Origin: Erwinia rhapontici
GTDB taxonomy: Bacteria > Pseudomonadota > Gammaproteobacteria > Enterobacterales > Enterobacteriaceae
Assembly: GCF_012271765.1 (NCBI RefSeq)
Contig: NZ_VRKO01000013.1
Location: 359,960-423,959 of the forward strand
DNA length: 64,000 nt
Reading direction: 5' to 3'
How positions within the stretch are numbered: position 1 is the first letter of the stretch; every line of letters starts with the position of its first letter. This document shows positions 62,935-64,000 of the stretch, in pieces. The notes below the pieces were generated by a model. That model was not told where the DNA came from and ran no database searches. It saw only the letters and a program-made list of their open reading frames with translations. The position numbers and the translations under genes are program-made.

Positions 62935-64000
62935 TGCGTCTGGGGGTGATTGCGGATGATTTTACCGGGGCGACGGATATTGCCAGTTTCCTGGTACAGA
63001 ACGGCATGTCTACCGTGCAGGTCAATGGCGTGCCAGCAGGGCCACTATCGTCGCAGGCTGATGCCATTGTTGTCAGTCTGAAGTCGCGCTCCTGTGCAGC
63101 GGAGAAAGCGGTGGCTGATTCGTTACAGGCGCTTGCCTGGTTACAGCAGCAGGGGTGCGAACGTTTTTATTTTAAATACTGCTCCACTTTTGACAGTACC
63201 GCACAGGGGAATATTGGCCCGGTCACCGATGCGCTGCTGGCGGCACTGGGTGAGTCACAAACCATTATCTCTCCGTCACTGCCGGTGAATGGTCGCACGG
63301 TGTATCAGGGGCATCTTTTTGTCATGGATCAGCTGCTGTCAGATTCCGGTATGCGTCATCACCCTGTAACGCCGATGACCGACAGCAATCTGTTAAGGCT
63401 GATGGAAGCGCAGGCCAGCGGTAAGGCGGGATTGATTAACAGTCAGACGCTGGATCAGGGCGCCGATGCAGTGCGTCAGGCGCTGGAGGAACTGGCACAG
63501 CAGGGCGTGCAGTATGTAGTGCTGGATGCGCTGAATGAGCAGCATCTGCTGACCCAGGGAGAAGCGCTGCGCGATCGCCGCCTGGTGACGGGCGGCTCAG
63601 GGCTGGCAATCGGCCTGGCGCGCCAGTGGGCCAGTGCCGGGCACGATAGTGCGCGTGCTCAGGCCGCGGGTGCGCCGCAGGGCCAGCGCGCAGTGGTGCT
63701 GTCTGGTTCCTGCTCGACCATGACCAACCGCCAGGTGGCGCGTTATCGCCAGCAGGCTGCAGCCGCGGCGATTGATGTGGAACGTGCGCTGCATGAGCGC
63801 GACCGTTACGCCAGCGAACTGTGCGACTGGGTGGTGCAGCACGAATCGGATGCACTGGCCCCGTTGTTGTTCGCGACCTCAGACCCGGAAACCCTGCAAC
63901 GTATTCAGCAGCAGTATGGCGCCGCGCACAGCAGTGAAGCCGTTGAGCAGTTGTTTGCCGCTGTGGTGCGTGAGCTGCAACAGCGTGGCTGGCAGCGTTT
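62934..64000 (+). CDS. otnK: OtnK, 3-oxo-tetronate 4-kinase (partial)
   Basis: The first 355 codons of a DUF1537-family kinase (YgbK/OtnK), which phosphorylates the oxo-tetronate made by LtnD. The N-terminal IADDFTGATDIASFL motif and KYCSTFDSTAQGNIGPV are diagnostic; the second domain begins with VVLSGSCSTMTNRQV, and the gene runs off the right edge. The aldolase otnC would be expected just beyond the window. Confidence 0.88.
   Translation, partial: MRLGVIADDFTGATDIASFLVQNGMSTVQVNGVPAGPLSSQADAIVVSLKSRSCAAEKAVADSLQALAWLQQQGCERFYFKYCSTFDSTAQGNIGPVTDALLAALGESQTIISPSLPVNGRTVYQGHLFVMDQLLSDSGMRHHPVTPMTDSNLLRLMEAQASGKAGLINSQTLDQGADAVRQALEELAQQGVQYVVLDALNEQHLLTQGEALRDRRLVTGGSGLAIGLARQWASAGHDSARAQAAGAPQGQRAVVLSGSCSTMTNRQVARYRQQAAAAAIDVERALHERDRYASELCDWVVQHESDALAPLLFATSDPETLQRIQQQYGAAHSSEAVEQLFAAVVRELQQRGWQR

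Overview
The window looks like a chromosomal segment of a plant- or environment-associated enterobacterium. The best guess is Erwiniaceae (Erwinia or Pantoea). The reasons are enterobacterial gene orders (scsABCD, arnBCADTEF, fetAB, ltnD-otnK), an ERIC repeat, GTAGGGG-type palindromic repeats, and direct periplasmic sugar oxidation genes. No tRNA, rRNA, IS, prophage or CRISPR array was seen. The genus is inference and was not tested by search.

Layout. 0-5.4 kb: truncated alpha/beta hydrolase, cupin protein, SDR, then the suppressor-of-copper-sensitivity operon scsABCD (leftward). 5.4-9.6 kb: Tat-exported amidohydrolase and ankyrin protein divergent from a LysR regulator (resembling E. coli yahJ/yahD/yahB), a YmcF/YnfQ-type cold-shock mini zinc-ribbon protein, an SMI1/KNR4-like protein and a 32-residue membrane peptide. 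9.7-15.1 kb: LacI-type regulator and the three-subunit membrane gluconate 2-dehydrogenase, with an ERIC element inside the operon. 15.2-18.0 kb: a Fur-box gene with a decayed methyltransferase fold, osmC, an RcnB-like protein and a heptad-repeat coiled-coil protein. 18.1-26 kb: homocysteine methyltransferase plus a complete Dpp-type ABC importer, then a chemoreceptor with a sigma-28-like promoter. 26-34 kb: palindromic repeat array, second RcnB-like gene, Fe-alcohol dehydrogenase, lipoprotein, then the PQQ receptor gene pqqU next to the PQQ-dependent glucose dehydrogenase gene gcd, and a second repeat cluster. 34-42.3 kb: xylitol/D-lyxose catabolic locus (LacI regulator, lyxose isomerase, xylitol dehydrogenase, xylulokinase, RbsABC-type importer). 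42.5-50.1 kb: lipid A aminoarabinose operon with a PmrA box. 50.2-53.8 kb: fetAB iron exporter, OprB-type porin and a miniature porin-like gene. 54-56.5 kb: cydAB-type quinol oxidase. 57-61 kb: LysE exporter, YbiC-like dehydrogenase and two orphans. 60.9-64 kb: ygbI-ltnD-otnK (L-threonate/tetronate) locus, cut by the window end.

How it fits together. The window encodes both steps of periplasmic glucose oxidation (Gcd: glucose to gluconate; gluconate 2-dehydrogenase: gluconate to 2-ketogluconate), the outer-membrane receptor for the PQQ cofactor, and a quinol oxidase that can take the electrons. Several loci appear tied to carbon status through CRP-like sites (pqqU, ltnD, perhaps the porin). 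The pieces most worth follow-up are the pqqU-gcd pair with its long structured leader, the ATG-less cold-shock-type small protein, the miniature porin-like gene, and the Fur-box methyltransferase relic.
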